Position numbers and translations under genes: made by a program. Below are positions 43,951 through 54,800 of a DNA stretch of 64,000 bases, piece after piece. Source of the stretch: Pomphorhynchus laevis (lineage: Eukaryota > Acanthocephala > Palaeacanthocephala > Echinorhynchida > Pomphorhynchidae); NCBI GenBank assembly GCA_012934845.2, contig WNNJ02000780.1, forward strand, positions 1 through 64,000, in the 5' to 3' direction. Below the pieces are notes generated by a model. That model was not told the DNA's origin. It saw nothing but the letters and a program-made list of their open reading frames with translations, and made no database searches. How positions within the stretch are numbered: the first letter of the stretch is position 1; every line of letters begins with the position of its first letter.

Positions 43951-45147
43951 CTAGCAGAAACTAGGAGAGAGAAAGTTGCCCTTCTCACTCCCAGCCCTAC
44001 CAGGAGAAGACACTTGCCCACCGGCATTATCTTCATCTCCCTTTGAGGCCAACAACTCCCAACATATATCATCTTTCTTTGCCAACTTCAAGGAAGCCAA
44101 CTTTTGTTTAGAAGATGATCTCTTCTTAGAACGGGGGGCTCTCTTTGAAGAGGTAAGAATCGTCGATGGAGGAGAACGAGACTCCTCGAATTTCGCTATC
44201 AGATGGTTCGTTAAGGCTCGAATCTCGTCTTTATATATCTGTAGTCTTGCGTCAACAATTTTGAAAATGTCGGTGTCCGACATACCATAACCGTTTGAAT
44301 TGGATAAGCTGGCAGCGGCAAAGTGGGCCGGTTTGACCGGTGCCCCACAATGCCTTAATTTGTATTCTTTGAAGATAGGACATCTTCTAGACCAGGCCGG
44401 GTGCTGACCACCACAATTGGAACACAGAGGGGGGAGAGAACATTTCCCCTCATGGACTTCGGAAGAGCTGCAAACCCCACACGTATGGGGCCTAGTACAG
44501 TTCGAGGACCAGTGCCCCCAGAGGTGGCACCCATTGCAATGGGGGTATGTTAAGTCATCAGCATCTACGATATTGAAAGAAAGATTGTACCCCAGAAAGG
44601 GGTTACATTTGCTTTTAGCCAGACATTCCGCCTGGTCGACTGCGGTAGAACAGAATGCTATTGGTATAGCCTGGCCTTTCTTGCCCAGGATTGGGCGAAT
44701 ATTATGAATTTTGAACTCAGATGTGAGAGCAATGATATCTTCCTCCGTTGCGAAGGGCGGAAAATTATTAATTTTCAGAGTCGCCTGAATAGGCCTGTAA
44801 GTAGTTGACCCAAATTCTTTTAGGTGTGTTTCGAAAAATTCTAGGTACGATGCTGCCAGATCTGGAGAGCTGAAAGAAACCCGGATTTCGGAATCAAAAT
44901 ATTTTATCGAATTAAATAGAATTCTCTTCTTATAAGAGCTTGTAAACTCTCTCAGAAAAATATTGAAAAGATTCTTCCTTTCAAATAGTTAAAGAAGTCT
45001 GATTATTACCAGATTCACCACTTTAGGCACAGGAGGGAGTTCTCCATCCGTGCTTGAGATTAAAAAATTAGACGAAATAGGACTAACCTTGTTTTCTTTG
45101 GCTTGAAAATTCGATGTTACATTGGAAATACCTGAGTTCCGTTCCAT
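43951..45147 (-). pseudogene. LINE A ORF1, gag-like nucleic-acid-binding protein, one internal stop
   Basis: About 398 codons from ATG at 45147. The protein should coat the element RNA. It has a GELPPVPK segment, an RRM-like folded region (ILFNSIKYFDSEIRVSFSS), then cysteine knuckles CNGCHLWGHWSSNC (about residue 203) and CSNCGGQHPAWSRRC (about residue 241), and a basic C-terminal tail (KRAPRSKKRSSSKQK). One in-frame TAA at 44991-44989 falls where other copies have Gln or Glu-Pro; the rest of the frame I followed is open. ORF2 begins 34 nt after the stop. Confidence 0.85.
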
Positions 45148-45210
45148 ATTAGCTTGATTTTGTAAGTTGTTTGAAGCACCGATGGTAAATTTTTTTTGAT
45201 AAAATACTGA

Positions 45211-46178
45211 CACAATTACTTTATAGCACGAGGTTGATGAACTGAATGTACGCTTTGTTTCTGATTAGGCAAGTAGTAGCAACTAACGAAATAAAAATAA
45301 ATATATGTTTTGATTGATCTGCTCCAAAATTAAAAATTATAAAAATGGACTAACATAACTTATTTTTAATTAACATTTAATTCATTAAAAATTTTATATC
45401 ACTAAATCAATATTACTAGTGCATACTAATCCACATTCAAAACATTCATATTAAAACGGATGGTATAATATTACATGCGAATCCGGTAGGAACTGCCAAG
45501 TTCGTTTAAAATAAATGAAAGCTAAAGTGAATGATTGGATAATCTGTTAAATATGTTATTATAAATGGCATAATATTAGTATTATATCGTTTCAGTTATC
45601 AACTTAGTAAAAATAGCGTCATTTGTAACAATATAATTTACTATTACTCTTGATTACGATTCAGTAATAATGCCCAGTTGTTGTATATTAGATTGTAAAG
45701 AAGGCGAAGAGACATTATTATATATTATACAATTTTAATCAAATATTTCGGTGGCAGGTGGCCACACCATTATGAAGGAAATTATTCAATTGTAAGTATA
45801 TAATATATAACAAAGAATAGTCAGTAAATGTATATGAGCATATACATAAATATATATTTATGTATTTATTCATAAACACCTATAATTAATATATAATTAA
45901 TTTTATAATTATAAAATCTTAATTTTTTAATTTTAATTTTTTAAGAATTTAAATATTTGTATCTTCAAAAATATCTTAATTCTATAAAAATAAGGATTTT
46001 AAATAGTGTATATTGTATTTTTTGTTTGTATTTTTTGTTATGATTTATTTCAGCACTAAAATGTCAACTTGCTTATGTTAAAAGAGCGTTACCAATAAAC
46101 TCACGCTATTTAAAATATTTTATTGCATTAAAATTTTTTCCGAAAATAAATTCCATTGTTTCCAATGCAACAAAATAC
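45211..46178. repeat. 967-bp direct repeat, copy 2, upstream region of the SLC6 gene
   Basis: Same sequence as 40352-41318 with one extra T. It ends 142 bp before the SLC6 start codon, so it probably contains that gene's promoter or 5' UTR. In copy 1 the same sequence runs instead into the 3' end of LINE A. Confidence 0.95.
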
Positions 46179-46320
46179 CGATTTCGTAACACTACTGAAT
46201 GCTGACAAACTGATGGTTAGCATCAAATGCCAATTGTATCTACTCGTTCACAATGTTCTATTATAAAGGAAATATTTTGTGGTCATTATATACTGGTATT
46301 GAAATACAGTGAGACTCCAA

Positions 46321-47823
46321 ATGATTAAAAATCGAAAATTATATCGATGGGGTAGCACTAATGCATATCTACAGAGTATCTTACAGAATGTAATTGGTAT
46401 TGGAAATGTTATAATGTTCTTTTTTGCCTTTGTTAAGAAAGGCGGCCTTGTTATGTTAATTCCTCTTACGCTGTTAACATTTATAGTAGGATTTCCTGTT
46501 ATGTATATGGAACTATTGATTGGACAAGCGTTTCGACGAGGTTCATTAGAAGTTTGGAACGAACTTTGTCCATTTCTAAAAGGATTAGGCTACTCCTATA
46601 TATTGCAAACGCTATTTAGGCAGATGTATTATTTAGCATTGCTTGGACCCATGTTGGACTGGTTCCTTTCAACCTTGTGTTATCCAAATATGTACAATAA
46701 AATGAATAACAGTGTATTTTCCAATATCACAATTCTCAAATCAAACGAAGAGGACTTTATTGGATTTAATCCGGAATATCTGCCGTCATTTCTTTTAGTA
46801 CTGGTTATTTGTTATGCTTGTACTCGAAATGGTGCTCTTAGCATTAGCCGAATGGCGTCTTTCTTTTTTATATACAGTAATATAGCCGTATTTGTATTGA
46901 TCGTTAAAGGTCTTAGTTCGCCTTTGTCATTTTATGGAATACAGAAAACATTTGAGGTCGACTGGAAGCAACTTAAACATTTGACAACTTGGGTTAAAGC
47001 TGTCAATATCATAACAACTTCAGGATCGCTTGGTACCGGTATGCTTATTAATTTCAGTAGCTGTATTGGTGATTATCCTGTCGACTTAAAAACGTTTTCA
47101 GCAGTTATTCTAGTCCTTGACCTAGTATTCGGTGTTTTATCGTCGATTCAGGTTTCCGTGGCCCTTAAGACTATTATTCTTACAAAACCTGAATTTGTAG
47201 CGTTTAATGTTATTCAGTATATGCCTGCGTTTTATCAGTCTTTAAGTAATGGATGGTTATTTGCTATTATATGTAACTTACATTGGTTCGTGCTTTCTTT
47301 AACTACTGTTTTTACCGATATCGAACAGATTCATATAGCTTTAACTTACAGATTTTGGTTCTTTAAGCAATATGTTGAACTGTCGCGCCTCATTCTCTTA
47401 ATTACAATTGGATGCTTATCGTCTATTTGCTTAACCAAATATGGAAACTCAATTATAAATTATTTCATTGACTACGGAGGTAAATGCACAGCATTTCTAC
47501 TAATAGCAATGGAATCATTAGCTATTTGTTATTCGTACAGTTTTGATAAATTCTACAATAAAGTCGATCTAGAAGAGAGAGAAAGACCAGGACGAATAAT
47601 GAATTATGCGTGGGCTTTTTTCATTCCAATACTATATATTGTGATGTTTGTTCTTAGCTTTGTAACTTTTGATGTGGATATGTACAGACAAGAACTTGTT
47701 GAATTAACAATTTGCGTTGTGATTTTAATTCCAATACCTCTTCACATGATATACTATCATGTTTCAAATTCGCTTACGGATAGGCTTAATAACGCCAGCT
47801 TAGAATCCTTGAAATTCGACTAA
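46321..47823 (+). CDS. SLC6-family (neurotransmitter:sodium symporter-like) transporter, divergent
   Basis: The protein has 500 residues and about 12 hydrophobic segments, so it is an integral membrane transporter of the LeuT fold. TM1 keeps IGIGN (residues 25-29), with Asn29 at the usual sodium-site position, and KKGGLVMLIPLTLLTFIVGF matches TM2. TM6 has the unwound-helix block SGSLGTGMLINFSS. The family's WRFP after GN is replaced by IMFF, so the gating arginine is absent, and the usual GLDS of TM8 reads SLTT. The large extracellular loop after TM3 is short, with two possible N-glycosylation sites (NNSV, SNIT). Substrate is unknown; amino acids or amines are the family's usual cargo. ATG at 46321 is the first in the frame, with TACAG just upstream, so a 5' exon is possible. 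No intron is seen in the coding part. Confidence 0.85.
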   Translation: MIKNRKLYRWGSTNAYLQSILQNVIGIGNVIMFFFAFVKKGGLVMLIPLTLLTFIVGFPVMYMELLIGQAFRRGSLEVWNELCPFLKGLGYSYILQTLFRQMYYLALLGPMLDWFLSTLCYPNMYNKMNNSVFSNITILKSNEEDFIGFNPEYLPSFLLVLVICYACTRNGALSISRMASFFFIYSNIAVFVLIVKGLSSPLSFYGIQKTFEVDWKQLKHLTTWVKAVNIITTSGSLGTGMLINFSSCIGDYPVDLKTFSAVILVLDLVFGVLSSIQVSVALKTIILTKPEFVAFNVIQYMPAFYQSLSNGWLFAIICNLHWFVLSLTTVFTDIEQIHIALTYRFWFFKQYVELSRLILLITIGCLSSICLTKYGNSIINYFIDYGGKCTAFLLIAMESLAICYSYSFDKFYNKVDLEERERPGRIMNYAWAFFIPILYIVMFVLSFVTFDVDMYRQELVELTICVVILIPIPLHMIYYHVSNSLTDRLNNASLESLKFD

Positions 47824-48179
47824 TATATTGAATCCTTAACTTATGTCCATCAAATTGTGTTATGACAACTTCGTGACGATAAAGTATAATTTTATTAAAA
47901 TCTAGTGTATATTATCAGCGAAACATCGACTGTGTATATATTTTATTTAAGCTACTTTTTTCGGCCAATTAAATTTTTAAAATTAATATTAATATCAACT
48001 GTGAACATATATACTTTTATACCGTAAAATATAAAGTGGAAGCAAATACCCTTAAACAGTGATCGTCAAACTTTTTAGTCATGGACATTGTACTAATTAA
48101 AAAAATTGGAATAAAATCTGCTGATTAGTAAAATTTAGTGAAAAACATTTTTCGCATATATAATGAGAAAATAAAGAAT
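47824..48179. other. 3' flank of the SLC6 gene
   Basis: AT-rich. Candidate poly(A) signals such as AATAAA-like runs occur near 48105-48175. No other feature. Confidence 0.5.
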
Positions 48180-49130
48180 TGAAAGTTACCCATCCGGATT
48201 CACATTCTTTCCAATGTTTTTTGCCACGGCGACACCAACAAGTTTATAAAAGTATCTGATCACTTAACCCAAGGAGCCGTCGAGCTGCCGAAGATGGAAA
48301 AAACATTAAACGCGAGCTTTTTAATCTGATCGTAAGAGTCAGGAATTATATTCCAAGCGTTGAAAATGATCATGAATTCCTTCTTCTCAAAGTCATTCAA
48401 AGCAGACCACTTGTGTTGGGAATTTAAATCAGATTTTGCTTCTCCAATATTTCCAATTCAACATAAAAACGTTCAAATTTAGAGCGCCATATCTCCTTGT
48501 TTTTTAAATCCAGTAATTGTATTTCAAAGCTATCAATATCAATTTTAAAAGGAGAAAATTTCAACTTGGTTATTGTAGAATTAATAGGATTTTGGACAAA
48601 GGCTAAAGTTGCTCTGTTGTTTTTAAATTCCTGAATCATTTCCTGAGAAATGATTACCTCATATTTAAAATTATTGTTTTAAAATGGTGTTTATTAATGG
48701 AGGAATTATTTTCTTGACGATGCTTTAGCAGGCTTGGAAAGTGAAACAATGTTTCCCTTTCAAAATCATGAACAAAAATAGATAACTTGTTTTCAAATTA
48801 CTTCTTTTAACATCGAAAGAAATAACTTGTATTTCCTTTGTAATTTATGATCAAGCTAATTTAGATAGGACGTACCATCAAATAAAAGTTTTAGATCCAT
48901 TGATGGTTTGTTCGTCGTTCTAAACGAACAAACAAAACACTTCTTGAAGGGGGCGTTTTAGAGGAACAAACAAAAAAACTTCTCCTTTCAAGGAGAAGGG
49001 TATTTACCATCCAGCACGAAATACAATGATAGCATTGTCTTAATACATCTTGGAAGACATTCGTAACTTTGAAATTATTTTCAGAATATCTGTTTTGTTC
49101 TTAAAATCTCGAAAACGCTCTTCGAATGGA
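48180..49130 (-). mobile_element. hAT-like transposase relic (ZBED5/GTF2IRD2-like type)
   Basis: Minus-strand frames give NPFEERFRDFKNKT (about 49120), NPINSTITKLKFSPFKIDID, then IQLLDLKNKEIWRSKFERFY (48540-48460) and LNDFEKKEF with IKKLAFNVFSIFGSS (48400-48280). This order, a RF-DF segment, NPF, LQLI-LQ and an S-FGST-like block, is typical of the C-terminal part of domesticated-like hAT transposases. The dimerisation motif after FGSS is destroyed and the N-terminal part was not found. Confidence 0.65.
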
Positions 49131-49249
49131 TTTATAAAAAACAATTCATGTATTCGCCGTGTGTGTACGGTATTCCTCTCTTAAAAATAGATTTATTTTA
49201 ACGTGGCAAATGCGTGCCAGCGCACGCTTACATGACCACAACAAAACAA

Positions 49250-49500
49250 AAATGTTAATCATGTGTCGAGAAGGTGTGAACGGAGGAGATGTTTGAATGT
49301 GATGAAGGATGGAGCCGACGGACGTCGAGAGGGAGTTGATTCCATGCGAGTGGGACGGCGACGAGGAAGGATCGGAGACCATATTTGTTGGAGTAATTGG
49401 GAACGTGGAGTAAGAGGGTGTGGCGGGAACGCAGGGATAGCGAGGTGGGGTGAGTACCGTAGCAATCTCTTAGCAATCTTTTGGCTAAAAGCAAAACTTG
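49250..49500 (-). mobile_element. L2-like LINE 3'-end fragment
   Basis: The minus strand reads LSLRSRHTLLLHVPN, YGLRSFLVAVPLAWNQLPLD and HSNISSVHTFSTH, the usual end of L2/CR1 ORF2 (R-R-L--P, G-RSF-V--P--WN-LP). It is 5' truncated. Confidence 0.8.
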
Positions 49501-49852
49501 TCCTATTAATAATGCTGGAAGATTTCATCCAGTTATTGAACATACAAGTTGACGACTTTTGACTCTTTTGAAGTTCCTGTACTGCTTTCTTTTTGTATCA
49601 CCGACAAGGTATTTGGTGCTAAATAAATTGTGCTTTCTTGTAAAGTGTTTCTTTAAATTAGGCTTGTTAGGGGCGAATTCTGACATATAGAACATGATGG
49701 AAGGCCATTCAAGTTTTGAATACGCGCAAAATTCTCGGTCAACTTAACTTTAAATTCGAGGTTTCCATCTTATGTTTTTCTTTGCTTTTATGGAAGCCAT
49801 CTTAATTGGGGTGTAAATAAAAATATTTCGACATATCTTTAACAAATGGAAT

Positions 49853-49982
49853 TCATCTATTTTTCGATGTCATCATATTTCCTTGAAACGTAGAATGCGT
49901 CCAAAGACAAGTTGCATAATGATCGGTAACAGAATCAACGAAACGTGGAACAGCTTGCCTACATTTATCGTCTCTGCAACAA
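49853..49982 (-). CDS. Candidate terminal exon of an unidentified cysteine-containing protein
   Basis: On the minus strand an acceptor-like AACATTTTTTTCAG is followed by codons CCRDDKCRQAVPRF, VDSVTDHYATCLWTH, STFQGNMMTSKNR and a stop. The same frame also reads upstream without a stop as MALKVFHIFLLTTINIFFS if a GTG is taken as start, which would look like a signal peptide, but no ATG supports that. Cysteine content and codon use differ from the AT-rich surroundings. I do not recognise the protein; it could equally be chance. Confidence 0.25.
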
Positions 49983-50229
49983 CTGAAAAAAATGTTAATT
50001 GTGGTCAATAAAAATATATGAAATACTTTTAAAGCCACCAGTACAAAATTGTTATCATTATTAATTTGACGAAAATAAAATTTTAAAACAAAATCATTCT
50101 AAAATATACAATTTTATTCATATATTGAACTGCACAAAAGAAGAAAAAAATATTTCCATCATCAGAATAACCAAAAATAGAAGAAAACTTATTTGGACAA
50201 ATAGAATATATTGAAATTCGAATGGCAAA

Positions 50230-50490
50230 TCAAATTCCGGCACAACCATCATTATCTATATTTTCCTGATAGCGCATCCAATATGACGACTGGTCTCTCC
50301 CTAAGAAGTCATCGCTCCCACTCGCTTTTCGTCCCCCGTCACAACGGTAATCACGGATATCGTGCGTTCACCATCGCTGCACCACGCCTTTGGAACAAAC
50401 TTCCTCGAGACACAAAATCATTGACGTCGCTTAAACACTTCAAAACTTCCTTGATCGCCATACTTATTGCAAACGAACTAAAATAACACT
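50230..50490 (+). mobile_element. L2-like LINE 3'-end fragment
   Basis: The plus strand reads LSLRSHRSHSLFVPRH, GYRAFTIAAPRLWNKLPRD and LKHFKTSLIAIL. This is again the end of an L2/CR1-type ORF2, but in the opposite orientation to the piece at 49250. Confidence 0.8.
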
Positions 50491-50864
50491 TTCAGCCGCA
50501 ATCAATTCAATAACTCTACATACAAGTTCAAACACTCATCGGACGTAAACTTGTCTTTTAATTTTTATAGTGGGCCTGTAAATGGTTCTATTTTACCATA
50601 ACGGCCACTCTAAATAAATTCTATTCTAATATCTAAACCTTGTTACAATATTATTTGTAGGATAATCAGTTGTCCGAAACATTGAGATCTTAAAACTCTA
50701 TATAATATATTAGCATCAGAGATGCAAACAAACTCAGTAACTTATGTTTTTTGAAAGCAAACTATTTTTAATTATACCACTCTTTGATGTTTAGTGCTTG
50801 ATTGAATCCGAAGAAAGATGCCGCTGTGCTGAAAATGAACGTTCAACTCTAATCGAGGCACTTG

Positions 50865-51156
50865 AAAAACTATAAATTAATATAGTATTTTCCTTCTTTT
50901 TGAAAGTTAAATACAATTATGATTTGTGCAAAAACAATTCATACTTTGTATTAAGAATGTTTTTTACAAATTTTAATTCAGCAAGAGGTGAGTTTTCCAA
51001 TCTCGAGTATAAAAACTATAAATTAATATAGTATTTTCCTTCTTTTTGAAAGTTAAATACAATTATGATTTGTGCAAAAACAATTCATACTTTGTATTAA
51101 GAATGTTTTTTACAAATTTTAATTCAGCAAGAGGTGAGTTTTCCAATCTCGAGTAT
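50865..51156. repeat. Clean 146-bp tandem duplication
   Basis: The unit begins AAAAACTATAAATTAATATA and ends CCAATCTCGAGTAT. The two copies look identical over their whole length, unlike the diverged repeats elsewhere, so the duplication is recent or an assembly artefact. Confidence 0.95.
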
Positions 51157-51222
51157 AGTGTTTCTTCAAATTAGGCTTGTTAGGGGCGAATTCTGACATA
51201 TAGAACATGATGGAAGGCCATG

Positions 51223-51589
51223 GACTATATTTATATATTTATATATAAACTATATATAAATATATAAATTCTATTCTATTCTATTCTATACCGGAACCAC
51301 GAACATACATAGCATGTTTAATAAAATCGGATATATAATAAGATTTTACATGTTTAATAAAATCGTATAAAAATACCTGTAAGATGTGCCGCTAGATTTA
51401 AAAATGCAATTTTTTAATGAAACAGGACAACAGCAGACATATTATTAGATAAGAAAACAGATGCAGCTGGTCTGCAATACCAATTTGTACCTCACTATTT
51501 TAGAAAACATAAATGAAAAAAGTAATAACAGTCAGTTAATGAGTGTCACTTAAAGACGGAAACCACAGTTCATTTCTTTCTTGCAGTCT
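51223..51589. other. AT-rich stretch, simple TATA repeats
   Basis: Runs of TATATTTATATA and TTCTATTCTATTC lie at 51223-51292. ATGTTTAATAAAATCG occurs twice near 51313 and 51348. No gene. Confidence 0.55.
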
Positions 51590-51843
51590 TCACATTCTTC
51601 ATGGCGTCAAATCCAGGGGGATCTGAGCCCCCAACCGATCCAACACGCCGCCTTCCGACTGAACCATCCGGGGTCTTTCACCCCCAGAAGAATTCAATCG
51701 ACGCGGACTATGCTGGGTAAACGAAAGACGAGGAGCTTAAGAAACCTTAGCCTTTGCTCTGGGGGACGTCCTCTCGAAAAGAAGACTAATCCCGAGATAG
51801 TCCAGGTGTCACAAAGACGCACCTGGTTTTCCCTTTCAACGAC
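51590..51843 (-). mobile_element. 5'-truncated LINE A 3'-end fragment
   Basis: The plus strand shows the complement of the ORF2 end: GGGGGATCTGAGCCCCCAAC, CGATCCAACACGCCG, CTCTGGGGGACGTCCTCTCG and AAAGAAGACTAATCCCGAGA. It points away from the long copy that starts about 100 bp later. Confidence 0.85.
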
Positions 51844-51899
51844 AATACATTTGTATCACATTGGTATATGTGAATATTTTCACATGCCAAAATCATGCG

Positions 51900-54800
51900 A
51901 AAAATTTCAGCCTGTAGTTTGTACACGGTTTGTGTTTACGTTTACGAAAAACTAATAAAATTACATGACCAGGGAATTTTTTATGAAAAAGTGCATTGAC
52001 GGACGATCAAAGAATTTTGGAAAAAACATTACACAGGAAACGATGAAAATTCCTGCTGGAATCAAGGGAATTATGGCTAAAGAAGACTTTGGAACGACGC
52101 AATTACAGGTTAGTGAGTTTTCTACTGTTGGGGGAGAGGGGGAATTACTTCCCCCAATCCCCAAAACGAAAAACCTGGGCATTATTACACTTTTGCAACC
52201 AATAGAAAGACATTCCTTGTATAACAGACTATTACGTGATTTTTCAAATAAATATCCCAACAGAGTAGTCTTTAATTCTGTTAAGTACTATGAGAGCTCT
52301 GTGAAAATATCATTCGCGTCAGAAGATACTCTTGATCACTATGGGAATTACTTTGATCAAAACTACAGCAGTTTTGCGACGTTTGTAAAGAAACCTATAC
52401 TTACAACGTTAAAAATTAATAACTTGCATTCCTCTATGGAAGAAAATGATTTGGCTACATTATCAAAAACCTACACAATCCACAATATACGTTCACTTAC
52501 CAGCCGTAATGGCCTTCCTATCAATATAGGATTCTGTTCTGCCCCCTTGCGCAGGCAGAGGTTCTCGAGAGATCACAATGCAACCCCTTCATGGGATTCG
52601 ATCTCAAATTCAAACTAATATCGGCAGAAGAGTTTACGTACCCGCATTGCAGCCGGTGCCATAAATGGGGGCACTGGGCCTCCAGCTGCAGTGGGGTGGC
52701 AAGCTCCGGGAAATGCGGGAAAACAGGCAGCCCCGCGATTGACTCGGCTCTTCCCTGTTCTAATGGGATCAAGTGTTGTAATTGTGGCGGGGCTCACCCT
52801 GCATGGGGAAGAAAGTGCCTTCACTTCAAGGAATATATTACAAAGTTCCGTGCGCCAAAGTCTGCACCTAAAACATTCGCCAAGTCGGATTATAGATCCT
52901 CTGACTGCGAGTATATGTTGATTATGGACCTCAAGTTCGAAACATTCAGATAGGAAATACAAGAGCTTGTAGCAAAAACAATTGCCAATCTGTTCGTCAA
53001 TCTGGTTATACCGATTCCAACCGATGGGGAGACAAACAAAAGAGGGACATCGGCTCGGAAATCCAAGAAACGAGGAGTTTCGGCCAAGGCCGTTCCCCCT
53101 TAAAGATCGGCAAAATGCTTATGGACATGAATATAAGCTCCTCAAAGGGAAATAATGATAATGTCCGGGGGCAAGTACCCACTCTGGGCGGCGCTAGTGT
53201 TGGAGGGGGCAATCCTTCCACCCCTAGCTCTGTCTAGGATGTGGCAATACCCTTCCAGCTAAACTAACACAATGCAAAGTAATCAAGAGCCTTTTTCACA
53301 GAATATCCTTCAGTGGAATTCGGGAGGTGCTTCTGCCATTAGCCTTTTATCTGGTAGAGATGCAGATGTTATAGTCCTTCAGGAGACGCGGTATATCCGT
53401 ATCCCTCATGACATTACTCGATTTATCCCTCAGCATATATACACCCACTTTACTCCGTATATAACTCCTCCTCACTCCTCTTCATCACAATGTCTTTTAA
53501 CCTTAGTTAAATCCTCCTTAAGATCTTCCCCCTTTCTTAACTATTCTTGTCCAGCCCTATCTTGTTTGGCTATATCACTTCGTAAGAACGGTAAATGCAT
53601 CAGTATAGCCAATATTTATATACGGCCAGGAGAAATTCACAAGAACCGTGACCTTCTGGATAGTATATTAGGTAGTGGCTATGACATGTTACTTGGTGAC
53701 TTCAACGACAGAACTGGTCGTTGGATTAATGCTGCAAACCGCAGAGCACGGATCGACTATCTTATTCACAAACCACCTTCCCCACATTTCATTGCTTAAC
53801 AACTAATTAACTCCTCGACATATTACTGCTTCAAAAGACGTGGTTGTTGAAACCCATCTGTACTGAGCAGTCGCGCCAACAACAGACCACCTCTCATGAC
53901 CTAATTCGTTGGAGGTTAGAGGAAGATACGTTGCTGAGGAGAAGGTTCTACTTTGATCCCATCAGGGTGGACTTCGTTCAGGAGGCTATCCAACTTTTCC
54001 CCCGAATTGGGAATGAGAGTTTGACCGAATTTAATACCTACCTCTCTTCGCAGGCTACCGCGATACTATCGACTACCTATAAAGGTCGCATATACAATCC
54101 CACTTCAAAAAAACTCAAGGTCCTAGCTAAAATGCTACACCTTCCTAATCTCTCTATTTCCGCTAGACAAGCCCTCTCGAATGAATACTGGAGCACCAGA
54201 TATAGGTTCCAGCTGAGTAGGGATAAGGCAAGCATTTCTCGCCTTAGCCCTTCTCAGTCTTACTACTGGAAGATATTCAAAAAGGAAAAGTTTGTTTGTT
54301 GGAAGGATAGAGCTTTAGGTTGGATTGGTAGAATAGGCCTTGATAAAGTTTTGGATGAGTCACTATCCCTACACAATTATGGAGCCACTCAATCACCCCA
54401 ACCAATCCCGCCTTGGTGTGACTTCAGGAGTAGGGACTTATCTGTTATAGATATTCTTAACTCCTGGGGGCCACTCCCGGGCATCTCCAGAACCCACGCG
54501 CAACTCTCCACGCAGGTCTGTCAGCTTTTGACAGATAGTCAGAGAAAGGAAGTCGCCATAACAATGCTATTAGCCTCCCCGTTCGACATTGCTAACATCA
54601 ATATTAGCCGTCTAGTATTTTTACCTAGAAAGAAGTCGATTACATCTCCCAAAGATCTGCGGCCTATTTCAATTCAAAACTCCCTCATCTCCATTTACGA
54701 AAAAGCGCTTGCGCGTAAAATCCGCGACCATATAAGTAGGCGAAATTTAATCCCACCAGGTTTTCATGGGTATGTAAAAGATCGCTAGGTCCATTCAGCA

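Larger units (their letters stand above)
41319..45210 (-). mobile_element. LINE A, nearly full-length copy
   Basis: The element is 3892 bp between the two 967-bp repeats. On the minus strand it has a short 5' leader, ORF1 (45147-43951), ORF2 (43916 to about 41536 or 41456) and an AT-rich 3' UTR ending near 41319 with TTTAAGAAAATCCTTATCTT, like the copy ending at 55872. ORF2 has an APE-type endonuclease and a YADD reverse transcriptase, placing it in the Jockey/I/R1-like group; the exact clade is not settled. No RNase H region was recognised. Closeness of the flanking repeats indicates a recent event. Confidence 0.92.
49645..51222. repeat. Pair of 65-bp direct repeats (49645-49709 and 51157-51222)
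   Basis: Both read AGTGTTTCTT, AAATTAGGCTTGTTAGGGGC, GAATTCTGACATATAGAACA and TGATGGAAGGCCA with one or two differences. They bracket about 1.45 kb that includes an L2-like piece and the 146-bp tandem duplication. Confidence 0.85.

Noticed and set aside
52521-53221. Minus-strand frames up to 115 codons
   Set aside because: Antisense shadows of the ORF1 zinc-knuckle region.
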